64,000 nt of DNA from Bedellia somnulentella (GCA_963576735.1 OY755188.1:3596001-3660000); one strand, 5' to 3'; shown: positions 31,808-42,755, numbered from the stretch's first letter. Numbers and translations: made by a program. Notes: generated from the letters alone by a model not told the origin.

Positions 31808-32503
31808 ATCCCACCAAAAACATTAAATGTAAAAAAATGCCAAGTCTCTCGATGCAGTCTTTCCATCGTAAAAAGTTTTGAGATCTCATAGAAGCCAAGT
31901 CCTATTCAAAATATTTCGTAGTTATAAATCAACATTTAGTAATTGTATCAATAGTTTTCTTTATATTATAATTAAAGTGACTTGGCAATGAGCACAAATT
32001 AAAAGCTGCTTGCTGCCTGGAATTATGTGCAAATGTTACTGACGAGACCAGTGATCAGATTATTTGTTATGTGTGAATCATGATGGTCACTACCGACTAC
32101 ATGCTCCAATACAATAATTAAGAATACCTTACGGGCCATCGCTTTATGAAAGTAAATGAATCGAGAGTGCACTAAGACTGACTGCCGTTGCCGAAATTTG
32201 GTTGGGACGACACGGATAAACCAAAAGAAAATTAATTTTGTGATATTAATGTTTACGCATGCGGTGTGTGTAACTTTCAACTCCTCCAAATATGCCGTTT
32301 TATTTGTTTCTTCCTGTGCTCATTGCCAAATCACTATAATTATAATATAAAGAAAACTATTGATACAATTACTAAATGTTGATTTATAACTACGAAATAT
32401 TTTGAATAGGACTTGGCTTCTATGAGATCTCAAAACTTTTTACGATGGAAAGACTGCATCGAGAGACTTGGCATTTTTTTACATTTAATGTTTTTGGTGG
32501 GAT
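31808..32503. repeat. Large near-perfect inverted repeat (189-bp arms)
   Basis: Left arm 31808-31996 and right arm 32315-32503 are the same length and differ at only about two positions. The 318-bp spacer has no repeat partner. The outer ends read ATCCCACCAAAAACATTAAA and its complement. No target duplication beyond a possible AT is visible. It is either a short element with long terminal inverted repeats or a recent inverted duplication. A transcript would form a long hairpin. Confidence 0.85.
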
Positions 32504-32582
32504 GGAATATGTTTTGTTAGGTTAATGAAAAGGTAAATAATGCTATGTTTTATTCGTTGATCTTACTATAGGGACGGTCATG

Positions 32583-32632
32583 CAACATATACTTACGGCT
32601 ACAAAGCCCAAAAAAGGAGTAACCATAGTATT
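32583..32632 (-). mobile_element. SINE-A fragment
   Basis: CAACATATACTTACGGCTAC, AAAGCCC and GTAACCATAG: a diverged tail end. Confidence 0.45.
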
Positions 32633-32663
32633 ATTTAAGACTTTCACGGTTGCACATTATAAT

Positions 32664-32770
32664 TAAAACAACTTTTGACTTTCGGATATTTTAATCGCGT
32701 GTTATTACATGGTTTTTTAAAGCCCGACGTTTTCCCGTGACCACGATAACTGAAATGTTTTCGAAACTTA
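32664..32770 (+). repeat. Interspersed repeat family E, copy 2, with internal inversion
   Basis: Matches the 6489 copy through CTTTCGGATATTTTAATCGC and AAAGCCCGACGTTT. The following segment (CCCGTGACCACGATAACTGA, then GTTTTCGAAAC) is the reverse complement of the segment expected there. Confidence 0.65.
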
Positions 32771-32872
32771 TTTACGTTATTTTCTGTTTGTAATTATAAA
32801 AATAGTCTGAAAACGGTACAAGGTTTAAAATAAATGGAAGCTGAGTAAATTTTTTGATCAATACGTATCTGT

Positions 32873-33053
32873 CTCACGGCTATAAATTACTAAATGGGGT
32901 AACCAGAGCTGCAGGATTAGAAATTCTTCAATGGGGGAAAAGATAATAAAATTAAGGTTAGATATGGTTTTTCAGCCACACTGCCTATCAATACCTTAAA
33001 AAGTCCCAGCACCCTTCAGTCATTTTGTAAGAAACCAAGGTGATACTATAAAA
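32873..33053 (-). mobile_element. SINE-A, diverged
   Basis: CTCACGGCTATAAATTAC, GGGGTAACCAGAGCTGC and GATTAGAAATTCTTCA, then degraded through the head. Confidence 0.7.
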
Positions 33054-33054
33054 T

Positions 33055-33484
33055 TAATTATCGAACTAACATTAATACCTCTTAAACCAAAAATACAATT
33101 TAGAACCAGAAAATGGTTAAAAACTTAACTAATTTCACCGTCCAAGTAAATCTTATAACTTAAAGCCCATCGGTTACGACCCACGGCCCAGTCCCAAACG
33201 CGATTAGATTCTGTTTACTTGTTTTATACAATTCTCTTTGAGATGCCGAAAATCTGTTCCGAATGTATCAAAGCTGGACTAGTTTGGTGAAACCAAATAT
33301 TTGCCGACACGTCCCTACAATGTATCCTAAAATCTAATCATTGTAAAACTGAAATCTTTTGGTATTGTTGTAGAATAAATATTTGATATTGGAGTTGAAA
33401 AAAAACCTTGAACTTGGATAAAAAAAAACATTTCTTATAAAAATAAGAATTTATTGGCGAAAGATATATAAGATAATAAGATAT
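33055..33484. other. No gene seen
   Basis: AT-rich; nothing recognised. Confidence 0.4.
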
Positions 33485-33497
33485 TAGTACTTCAAGT

Positions 33498-33748
33498 GCC
33501 GTGTAGTGTCGGCTTAGAATAGCACTATCCCATTTCTTCTGGTGGGTGTACGTAAGAGGCAACTAGCGGTATTGGGGCTTTTTAAGGGATTTTTGGGCGA
33601 TGCGGTTGGAGACCCATCACCAACAACCTTTATTTTACCATCTTTTCCCCACGCAACTTCCAAAAGTGGCTGAGGTATCTCTAATTTCTTAGCCTTGGCT
33701 ACCCCTTCTAGGGATTTATAGCCGTGAGTATATGTATGTATGTATGTG
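33498..33748 (+). mobile_element. SINE-A, full-length, with target duplication
   Basis: Head GCCGTGTAGTGTCGGC to the tail with TATG repeats. TAGTACTT at 33485-33492 and 33749-33756 is an 8-bp target duplication, with five extra bases before the head. Confidence 0.9.
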
Positions 33749-33756
33749 TAGTACTT

Positions 33757-34371
33757 TAAATCTTTGGGTAGGTATAGTACTTTTGGTCATTTTAATATAT
33801 TGGTAGCACTGGCATTATATTTATTTCCAAAGCGTTCTTTTTGCCAACAATTTTATTTCTCTCAACTTCTGAATAACTTTTAACTGATAGATTTTTAAAC
33901 CCTGATTGTTAAGTCATATGTAGTAAAGTAAGAAAAAAAGAGAACAGTAGAAGAGTTACTATAGAGTATACGTATAAGTTAATTAAAAACTAAAAACAAA
34001 TTGTTTCTCAACCTATCCCTCATATTTACTTTTAAGAGACAACAACCAAGCTAGACTAGAATTCCGAGTCGCGTGAAAATTATTGGTGGTTCATAGTTCA
34101 TGTACAATCGCGGTCACGTAAATTTCGTCTCACTAACTCTCAGATTCGAGCCACGTACTTTCACGTCAGTGGATTTGTGTCCGTGATTATACTCGGTTCA
34201 TTTGATCAGTTCCATTTTCACTTTCTACGGCTTTGTGCTTTTTGACTTGAAATTATAGTGCTGATACGGAGAAATAATGTTTTGGAAGGATTATTTGGTA
34301 TTACAACTCAGCTTAAATTTTTGGTATTCAATTTTAGGGATTCAAAAAAATAACAATTTCAATTGGACGAT
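33757..34371. other. No gene seen
   Basis: A moderately GC-rich stretch (34055-34200) contains CGCGGTCACG and CGAGCCACGTACTTTCACG. No frame or repeat was recognised. Confidence 0.35.
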
Positions 34372-34440
34372 ATCTGTGGTCTAGTGTTTGGGTAACTGGT
34401 TTCTAGATTCAGGGTGCTAAGGTTTGATCCTCGATACGAA
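34372..34440 (+). mobile_element. tRNA-derived SINE head fragment
   Basis: CTGTGGTCTAGTGTTTGGG (A-box-like) and AAGGTTTGATCCTCGATACG (B-box-like), 35-40 bp apart. The body is not one of the families above. Confidence 0.4.
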
Positions 34441-34796
34441 GCATAAAAGAACATGCATGAGAAGAATAATGAATCTGAGAAAAACCAGAGGGATTTGTCA
34501 GTGTCACGCAAGTAATTAAAAAAAGAAAATATATGGGTGCAAGCATGAATACGTCAGCATTTATCAACAAATTAGCTAGCATCCCTTATAACAAGTCATT
34601 TTTGATCTTTTCTAGTGCCTTTGATCTGTAGTACTATGACCGTTTTTTTTAAATAATTTCCCAATCGTGGTAGTTCTGTTCGAGTGCCTTCATCTCTCGA
34701 AATATGTGTTCAAAAACGCACCACTTAATGATATGACGCTCTGTTTGTACAAAATAAGGATAGACCTGGTCCAATTGATACATAAATACATCTGGC

Positions 34797-34862
34797 ACTG
34801 TTCATAAACGCTCTTTTTCTTCAGACTACAGACTACTGCCTTTTTGAGTTTGTCTATTACTT
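34797..34862 (-). mobile_element. RTE coding fragment, old
   Basis: GCTCTTTTTCTTCAGACTAC and CTGCCTTTTTGAGTTTGTC correspond to the RTE region encoding KKAGVRSMKNKRA. Confidence 0.45.
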
Positions 34863-36600
34863 CGGAATATGAATAAAGCGAAAACAGTATGTCATACGTC
34901 ATGTTTATTAATCATTATAATAAAAATGAAAAAAGCGTTACAAAAAGAATAATAGCGTCTAGACATATACTTAATATGAAAAAGATAGCAATTAATTCTC
35001 GTTTCCAGACATTCTGAAAACTCAATATCAAACAAAATAGTCTTGTTTTTTTATAAATCACTCGAGTTTAAGTATAAGACTGTAACCAAGTAAAATATGC
35101 CTCTTTTGTGATGTAGGTTTTGATAGAAATACTTTGAGTCTTTTCAGAGCTAAAAACGAAATTCAATACTAATATTCGGGTTTTAATTAAATAAATAAAA
35201 AAGGAATTTTGATGATGATGAAGTTTTGTTAATATGTTATTTATTATTGAAGGTTTTAGGTGCAAATACCTAATGGTTGAGATTGAAATAAAGACAGACC
35301 CCATTATTCTTGTTCTTGAGTTGCTACGTGTTTGAATTAAAAATCTTAGTGTCTTCTATGTTCTAAATTCAAGACTGGTTCTTTAGAAATTTTTCATGGT
35401 ATGAAAAAAACAATTTTGAATAATAATTCGAAAGCGCTTCGCCCATTAATGATTTAGAAAGCATTAAGATGTCTCTAGCAAACAACTGCAGAAGTGAAGC
35501 AGTCAATTTTCTTCACTAGAGAGAAGTCGGTCGTTGATGTTATTATACATGTTTTCTCCTGATTTAAGTAACAGATTGACAAACAATAATAAAAATGAAA
35601 GTAACCAATCTAAATTAAAAATTGCTTGAAAAAATAAAACTTATATCTATATGTAGAAAATATTAATTGGTCAGTAAACTCTTGATTGTTGAAATGAAAG
35701 AGTTCAATATTTCAAAACCATGTTGAATTTGGTACAGTTACTACCATTCAGTTACTGATTATTGTACATACTTGGAGATTATCATGTTCTTTGTAATATG
35801 TCCGAATATATTTTATATAAATGTTATCTTCATCTACCAAAAAGAACAAAAAATCCGTTCATCAAACTACCAGTAAGTACTCAGTACTTAAATGTAGATA
35901 TCGTAACTTTGCTCGTAAATAAGTTTGTGTATCTTAAACAGATGGGTTGGAGTAAAGTTGCTCGTAGCTCTTCTGAGGAGCCAAAATAAGGAGCTACTGT
36001 TTCAAGAGAAAATATTCTTTGTTAAGGTACAGATGCTTTTAAGTTATTACAAACATTGCTGTATTTTTTTAAGACACGGTTGCTATTGTAAATACTTGTA
36101 ATAAAATAGTTTTAATATCCACTTCACAAAATTTTGGGTTATTAGAAGTAGATGAAAAATATTTTGCAATTTTAAATTTGTGGTTTATAGATTTCATATA
36201 AATATACGATGTTACGGATTAAAAAGCAACATGTAAGAGGATAATATATTTGCCTCAACGCAAATTTATTTTTCTTATTCATTTTATGAAATGTAAAGTT
36301 ACATATGTAGTTCAACAAGATGATATCAAAAATTAAATATATTTTGTTCAAACCAATTTTGCTTGTTTTTGCCTTAATCATTCGTATTTTTTTTTCTCTT
36401 TTCTGACGCAGTGAACAGTTCATATTTACTTATATCAGCCAGATATTTTAAAAGTTTCAGAAATAAATTACTGTGACATACAAACCGACAGACATATATG
36501 GCGAAACTAGAAAGGTTTAGTTTTTTGCAATTCGGTAACAAAACTTTAAAAAATATAAACCCACAACTACCAAGACAATTTTTCCAAAAAACTTCGAGCA
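34863..36600. other. Longest stretch without a recognised repeat
   Basis: About 1.7 kb of AT-rich, apparently unique DNA. Short frames (for example 35068-35304 minus, 35762-35989 plus, 36172-36601 minus) lack any recognisable feature and are low-complexity. Confidence 0.4.
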
Positions 36601-36867
36601 AACCTTCCCTTTAACCCTCAGCCGAGCAAGCAATTCGTCAAGCCGACCTATTTAAGCAGTCGCACAACTGGTAGACAAAGCTAATCGGGCGAGAGGGTTG
36701 AGGACTCGAGACATTCACACTTTGTCACCCTGATTGATTGCTCGATTCAGAGCGGGATGGCATACCTTGTAACGCTTTCAGATTCACGACAATCTTATGC
36801 TAATACGTGTATGTTTCTGTGAGGATGTTAATTGTGTTTCTGGGTTGGTTCTTTAAAACATATACAG
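36601..36867. other. GC-richer block, possibly conserved non-coding
   Basis: CTCAGCCGAGCAAGCAATTC, CTAATCGGGCGAGAGGG and GATTCAGAGCGGGATGGC stand out from AT-rich neighbours. No frame spans it. It lies 0.4-0.6 kb upstream of the possible microexon at 37214. Confidence 0.3.
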
Positions 36868-37043
36868 TTATATATACATATACCCACGGCTTTGAATCTT
36901 AAGCAGGGAAGTTAGGGCTTCTTTGGGAGTTTAGTGGGGAAGAGATTGTCAAATACAGGTTGTTAGTGATGAGTATACTACAACATCCACTAATAATCGC
37001 TTAAAAAATCTCAATACTCACCTCTTACTAAACTCACACGAGA
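36868..37043 (-). mobile_element. SINE-A, old copy
   Basis: TATACATATACCCACGGC, GTTTAGTGGGGAAGAGATTG and AATAATCGCTTAAAAAATC align with SINE-A. The head is lost. Confidence 0.65.
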
Positions 37044-37044
37044 A

Positions 37045-37524
37045 TAATAAAGAATATCAAAAAATATGCGAAGCGGCTCCTATTTAAAACTAGGAAAGCA
37101 TGACCAACGGAAACAGTACCTAAGTTTTGTTTTCTGATCAAATATTAATAAAATTTGCGTGAAAGTTTTTTGTAAGTTCGAACTACGCTCTTAATTATTT
37201 TTTCACTTTGCAGGTACGGGTCCTCAGCCCGAACATCGAGTAAGAAAACTATCAGGTATGATTTCTTTGTTTAAAATTTTTCATTTATCATAAAAAATAC
37301 ATACATCAGCACTTGCAACTGGAGTGGAAAAATGACTTGTATCTCTAGGAAAAAACCTTTCGATAGAATAGCTGTCAAGTCGGTTTCATTTTGTTGAAAT
37401 GTATATTATTATAATAGTATTTTAACGTAAATGACTAGTACTGCTTCATTACAAGACAGCCATCTGATTAGGCTGGCTTAGTTGGAACCATTTTCCTAGC
37501 AAGAATCGGACCCAGTTTAATATA
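37045..37524. other. AT-rich, otherwise empty
   Basis: Apart from the possible microexon nothing was recognised. Confidence 0.4.
37214..37255 (+). other. Possible 42-nt coding microexon
   Basis: A strong acceptor (TTTTTTCACTTTGCAG ending 37213) and donor (ATCAG|GTATGA at 37255) bound 42 nt that are about half GC in DNA of roughly 25-30% GC. The length is divisible by three. Two of three frames are open (TGPQPEHRVRKLS or YGSSARTSSKKTI); the third has a stop. If real, the surrounding kilobases are intron of a plus-strand gene. The gene cannot be named. Confidence 0.35.
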
Positions 37525-38419
37525 TATGTATATGTCGTAGGATGATTTGATGTTTAGGTTTTTTGCAAAAAACCTAGGGATTTTGCAAAAATCCCGATAA
37601 TTAGACAACGGTTATAATATTTTCTAATCTTACTAGGTTTTTTGCAAAAATACTAGTTGGTTTAGTAAGATTGTACTTCTTTAATGCTGATTGGCTGATT
37701 TCTGATTGCTCGCCTACACTTATTCTGATTGGTTCGTCATTGTGGTATTGAGATATTATAGCTTGAGTTATAAGGGGTAAGAAATGACAATACTTATTTG
37801 ATACTAGGAATTAAATAAAAAAAAATACTCTTTTGTTGGAGTAAAATTACTATCACGTTCGGACATATTATACACAGGTCAAGTTACCCCAAACTAAGTA
37901 ACACTTGTATTATGGGTACAAAAATGTTTTTCTCAGCGGGGATCAACCCGCAACCTCCAGACCGAAAAGCTAGTCACCTATCCACTCGGCCACGGACGTC
38001 TTCAATATAGGTAGGAACAATTAAAGTAAGTACGTTTTAAATTGTAGTATTGAGGTATTATAGCTAGAGTTATAAAGGGAAATGACAATACTATTTTTAT
38101 ACCTAGGAACTTTTTGTAACTAAAATTAATATAACAATCAAATTAAATGTAGGTAGGAACAATGAAGTAAGTACGTCTTAATTAACAACCAATTAGAGAT
38201 GACGTGTTTATGGGCAAAGCAATCGACCAATCAGTGTACAGTATTCATAAAAACTGACATTTCGTTTCGGAGTTATACTAAACCAACTAGTTTTTTTTGC
38301 AAAAAACCTAGTAAAATTAGAAAATATTATAACCGTTGTCTAATTATCCGGATTTTTGCAAAATCCCTAGGTTTTTTGCAAAAAACCTAAACATCAAATC
38401 ATCCTACAACATATACATA
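37525..38419. mobile_element. DNA element with 143-bp hairpin-rich terminal inverted repeats
   Basis: Left arm 37525-37667 and right arm 38276-38419 are inverted copies with few differences. Each arm itself carries perfect palindromes: AGGTTTTTTGCAAAAAACCT (37556-37575), GGGATTTTGCAAAAATCCC next to it, and a third TTTTTTGCAAAAA block. The interior has direct repeats (GGTATTATAGCTAGAGTTAT-like at 37742-37813 and 38043-38113; GTAGGAACAATTAAAGTAAG-like at 38008 and 38150) and a tRNA-like segment. No transposase frame, so it is non-autonomous. Superfamily unassigned. Confidence 0.8.
37928..38002 (-). tRNA. tRNA-like sequence inside the DNA element (probably not functional)
   Basis: On the minus strand, GTCCGTGGCCGAGTGGATAG (A-box-like) and GAGGTTGCGGGTTGATCCCC (B box with T stem GCGGG/CCCGC) are spaced as in a tRNA. 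The acceptor ends and anticodon stem do not pair well. Probably a tRNA relic captured by the element. Confidence 0.4.
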
Positions 38420-38952
38420 AGTATAGCATTATAAAGCTAATTGTTAAATAGATAATTTATTCTTTTTTGAAAGTCAGCTTATAATACTGTTTCTCATCCT
38501 ATCGATATAATATATAACAAACCGATCGATATATTTCCAATCAGCCAACAGCAAATTCATATTTAACAGAAACATCTACTACAAAATAATATGGACAATA
38601 TTAAGCTATACAGTTTAATAGCGTTGAAGTAACAAGATTATGAATGCCAGCATCATCAATCATTCGAAGACTGTTCATGACAAGGGGCTGAGGAGCTCGT
38701 GGATAGAGTGAGCTTTCAATGAAAATCACTGCATCATTCTCTATTAAGTTATGTATTAACATTGAAGGTGAAATACCTTGAGACCTTAACTTAGTCTAGC
38801 TCCGATAGTTAAAGGAGATAGATAGGTAGATATTGCGGTAGAATGGTCGGTTGGAGACTGTCTGTGGAATCACTTAGATGTTTTTTTACTGATATTGTCT
38901 GAAGCGGTGATGCTACTAGTTTTCCTGTTTGAGCTTTAATATCAAAATTTTA
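38420..38952. other. No gene seen
   Basis: AT-rich; nothing recognised. Confidence 0.4.
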
Positions 38953-39218
38953 TCGTTCACGACGTATATCTCCAATGGGGTTGGTACAGGTTTACTGATA
39001 CTTCTGAACATCGAGAATGTCACCCGTGTTTTACTTCTGAACATCAAGTAACATTGTCACCTGGTGTTCAGAGTACCCATGTTTTGCTTGGACAGTGTTC
39101 TCACGTAGTAGGCGGTAGGCCTCTCACCGTTTTTGTACGAATTCAGTCACATGACTAAGTACAACTAAGCCATGCGGGTTTCCTCTCGATTTTTCTCTCA
39201 CCGTTAACCATGCTATCA
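38953..39218 (-). mobile_element. SINE-B, with partial internal duplication, headless
   Basis: ACTTCTGAACATC occurs twice (about 38999 and 39044), with GTCACCCGTGTTTT between, so a block of the 3' region is repeated. The copy ends at ACCGTTAACCATG near the core. The tRNA head is missing. Confidence 0.8.
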
Positions 39219-39308
39219 CAGCTGTCAAAATAAGTCAACTAAAGTTTCTTAGATGATTTCTTACCCTTAAATGCCCTAATACCTTATGTGGCCATGTTAA
39301 ATTATTCA

Positions 39309-39566
39309 GCCACTTTTGGAAGTTGAGTGGGGAAAAGATGGTAGAATAAAGGTTGTTGGTGATGAGTCTCCAACCGCATCGCCCAAAAATCCCTTAAAAG
39401 CCCCAATACCGTTAGTCGCCTCTTACGAACACCCACCGGAAGAAATGGGGTTGTGCGTTTCTAAGCCGACACTACACAGCTTCCAAAAGTGGCTAAGAAA
39501 TTTCTAATTTCTCAGCTCTGGCTACCCCTTTTAGGAATTTATAGCCGTGAGTTTATGTATGTATGT
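39309..39566 (+). mobile_element. SINE-A inserted by twin priming (5' inversion)
   Basis: 39309-39480 is the 5' two-thirds in minus orientation, its head (ACACTACACAGC) at the junction. 39481-39566 is the 3' third in plus orientation with a TATG tail. TTCCAAAAGTGGC is present on both sides (13-bp overlap). ATGTTAAATTATTCA at 39294-39308 and 39567-39581 is a perfect 15-bp target duplication around the whole, so it is one insertion. Confidence 0.92.
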
Positions 39567-39589
39567 ATGTTAAATTATTCATTATCATT

Positions 39590-39984
39590 AAATACTCAAA
39601 TAAAGAGATGGTATCGTAAATTATAAGCCACAGATTTTGAAAAGTATGGACAGGATACTCAACAAGATTCTAAATAAAATACAAGGAAAAGTATACCAAT
39701 AAAAAAGATCCCTAATTTCTTGGGCGAAAGTTTCTAACATTAACAAATTAAATACTTGTACATGTGAACTTCACTAAATAAAATTACAAAAGCTTTTACT
39801 TCCTAATGACCCGTCCTTTACTTACTTTATAAGTTTTAATGTTCTTAAAATCTACTTTAATGTTATCTAGAATGTCCATTAAGAAGTTTTTGATTGTCTT
39901 TGCTACTCGGCTGTAACTTCAAAAAATGTTTCTAGATTATCAAAAGCTGAGATAAAGCTTACGATACTTTGATATTCAAAGTCA
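39590..39984. other. No gene seen
   Basis: AT-rich; nothing recognised. Confidence 0.4.
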
Positions 39985-40229
39985 ACATACATACATATAC
40001 TCACGGCTATGAATTCCTAGAAGGGGTAGCCAGAGCTAAGGAATGAGATATTCCTCAGCCACTTTTGGCAGTTGGGTGGGGATAAAGATGTTAAAATTAA
40101 GGTTGTTGGTGATGGGTCTCCAACCGCATCGCCCAAAATACCTCAAAAGCCCCAATACCGTTAGTCACCTCTTACGTACACCCACCGGAACAAATGGGGT
40201 AGTGTTATTCTAAGCCGACACTACACAGC
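39985..40229 (-). mobile_element. SINE-A, full-length
   Basis: Tail ACATACATATACTCACGGC to head CCGACACTACACAGC, near consensus, with GTTGGGTGGGGATAAAGATG as a minor variant. Confidence 0.9.
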
Positions 40230-40307
40230 TGTCAAATATAAAGATTATTTAAAATATTATAGTCATCCACTTCATTACGAGCATATGTTTTATTGTTAAG
40301 TAATACG

Positions 40308-40350
40308 GGTAGCCGGCCTTCATAAGGGGTATCCAGAGCTAAAGAATAAG
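40308..40350 (-). mobile_element. SINE-A fragment
   Basis: GTAGCCGGCCTTCATAAGGG and TATCCAGAGCTAAAGAAT. Confidence 0.45.
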
Positions 40351-40564
40351 CCGTAATGACACAAAAACATTGTGCATCCCCGTATATGATAATATATTTG
40401 TATCGCATATTTATTTAAAAAAATAATTCCGTACATAATATATAAACCTAAAAATGCGACTACGAACCCCTGCAAAAATCAGAATAACCGCAAATGTATA
40501 ACCAATTTTTATTTTTTCAATAAAAAAACTACTTTTCATAGTTTGAATGGTTAATGATTACTTT

Positions 40565-40676
40565 AGCCTCCCCACCCAAAAATCACTTTAAAAGTCTGAA
40601 CACCCTAAGACATCTAACGGAATTCGCCATAAAAATAAATTAGTTAGTGGTACTTTAAGCTGATATTATACAACAT
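40565..40676 (-). mobile_element. SINE-A, old 5' part
   Basis: CACCCAAAAATCACTTTAAA, GTCTGAACACCCTAAGAC and a degraded head. Confidence 0.45.
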
Positions 40677-40679
40677 AAA

Positions 40680-41004
40680 CGTAATTGAACACGACATCGA
40701 ATTATTATATTGTAATGGTATAAACTTTAATAGAATTTGTCAACCAGTCAATACAAACCCCACTTAATCTAACTCCCCAAGTCTTAATGTTAAGGATTAA
40801 GTCCTACCAAGTTTCAAGACATTACTAAGCCGTGGTTTCTTATCGTCAATAAGTCCAACTGCTTGTTGGCGTACTATGGTCTTATCATGCTAGGGTCCAA
40901 CAATTAGGCAAGTTATAGTTTGGACGTAAGGGCGGTTTCTGATTATAGTTTCTTTCCAGACGTATACTTAACACACTTTAAAGTTTTCTACCGACTTTAA
41001 AGGA
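40680..41004. other. No gene seen
   Basis: AT-rich; nothing recognised. Confidence 0.4.
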
Positions 41005-41167
41005 GTGTAACATAAAAAAAACATAAACGTTCACGCCGAATATCCCCGAAGGGGTTGGCAGAGGTACTAATACTTCTAAACATCACGTGACTTTGTCATC
41101 TGCTGTTCAGAGTACCCACGTTTTGCATGGACAGTGTACTCACATGATAGGAAGCAGGCCTATCGCC
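41005..41167 (-). mobile_element. SINE-B 3' half, fused to a SINE-A
   Basis: Near-consensus tail half ending at CAGGCCTATCGCCGTG, where SINE-A sequence begins. The head half does not resume after the SINE-A. Confidence 0.85.
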
Positions 41168-41416
41168 GTGTAATGTTGGCTTAGAATAACACTACCCCAT
41201 TTCTACCCGCGGGTGATCGTAAGAGACGACTAATGGTATTCGGGCTTTTAAGGGATTTTTGGGCGATGCGGTTGGAGACCCATCACCAACAACCTATATT
41301 TTTACCATCTTTTCCCCACTCACATTTCCAAAAGTGGCTGAAGAATTTCTAATTACTTAGCTCTGGCTACCCCTTCTAGGGATTTACAGCCGTGAGTATA
41401 TGTATGTATGTATGTT
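41168..41416 (+). mobile_element. SINE-A, full-length
   Basis: Head GTGTAATGTTGGCTTAG to the tail with TATG repeats. Its head shares GCCGT with the SINE-B at the junction. Confidence 0.88.
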
Positions 41417-41419
41417 TAT

Positions 41420-42236
41420 AAGGTGGTCCTATTTATTTTTTATCGGGTTTGGTCAAAGTGTATATGTTGCTATGAGATGAAATTGAGACACAATTACTTA
41501 TTATTTCATGTTTTCTATCACCTAACTAGAATTTCCTTATAATGATCATATTATACAAAAGTTGTCTGGAATAGATTGTGTGGAAGTAATAAAAACGGCT
41601 CATTGTCCTTTATTGTAAATCTGTTTTTTTTATATAAATGTTTGAGATGTACACTATTTTTTTAATACAATTACATTTACTTCAAATGTGATGTTTGCAT
41701 GTAAAAATCTTACTTATTCTTTTAAATCAAAGTGAGGCATAAACCAAATCACAAAGGCAGTACAGATTTATATAAAATTCAGAAGTCAACATAACACTGA
41801 GAGGATTTCAAAAGAATATTATATCTTCGTGATGTGTTTTCTGAAACTTTAGCCATATATCATCTCCTTTATTCTTTCATTCCCACGGCCACACTCTGAA
41901 TATAAGTTTTTGTATTATTGTATAACTTAACTCTGATGCTTCAAAAAATTCTTGGAAATACGGAAAAGAAAAGTTTTAAGTTCAAAAAATAAAATATCAT
42001 GTTTATGCATGCTTTTAAAATCTAAATTTATCAAAGTTAAGTTAAAATTACCCAAGTATTTTGTATGTTCAGAACCATGACGAGCTTGATCCACATTACT
42101 TACATTTTGACAATATTGTAACTTCTGTCACTTACCATGTTTCATGAAAATAAATGATTTAATTTAATTTCAAAGTCGTTTATAGAGGGTAAAAATCGTG
42201 AAAGCATAGTGAAACGAACCAAAATAATCATGACGA
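41420..42236. other. No gene seen
   Basis: AT-rich; nothing recognised. Confidence 0.45.
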
Positions 42237-42362
42237 AACCTGTATTCGTAGAACATGGCGATAGGCCTTTCGCCTATCACGTGAATACACTGTTCAAGCA
42301 AACTATGGAATGTCAGAACCTAGTGTTCTACAAATGTCACGAGATGTTGAAAGTAAATTAAA
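42237..42362 (+). mobile_element. SINE-B internal fragment
   Basis: GGCGATAGGCCTTTCGCCTATC, then AACCTAGTGTTCTACAAATG. Diverged middle and 3' part. Confidence 0.7.
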
Positions 42363-42369
42363 CGTTGAG

Positions 42370-42755
42370 AGGTACTAATAGATGCTCCAAGTAAAGTATT
42401 ACCATTTTCTTTCTCAGGTATATGTCATAGTTCCATAATTAAATCTTCTGAATATTGAAGTAAAAAATATTAAACATATATAATTCTAAGCCGACATCGT
42501 GAAAAATAATTTTGTGAAAGAAGAGAGGAAGAAAGAATATTTATTCGCGGCATATAAGGCAAAAACAAACAGTGCATACGTGAAAAAAATACTCAATCAT
42601 GTAAAAGAAAAAAACAGTATCTGAAAAAATAATAATTCGTATATAAACTTAATTAAAACACAAATAAAATAAATAGAAATAAACTCATAACATAGTAAAA
42701 ACAAAAACTGTGTAGTAAATTATAATTAAACAAATATTTAGTAAATTTGTGCCTT
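42370..42755. other. No gene seen
   Basis: A-rich sequence. TTCTAAGCCGACATCGTGA (42483-42501) may be a SINE-A head remnant. Confidence 0.4.

Noticed and set aside
31808..32503. Simple assembly artefact producing the inverted repeat
   Set aside because: The arms differ at about two positions and have a unique 318-bp spacer, which is unlike an exact reversed duplicate; kept as a finding but long reads would decide.
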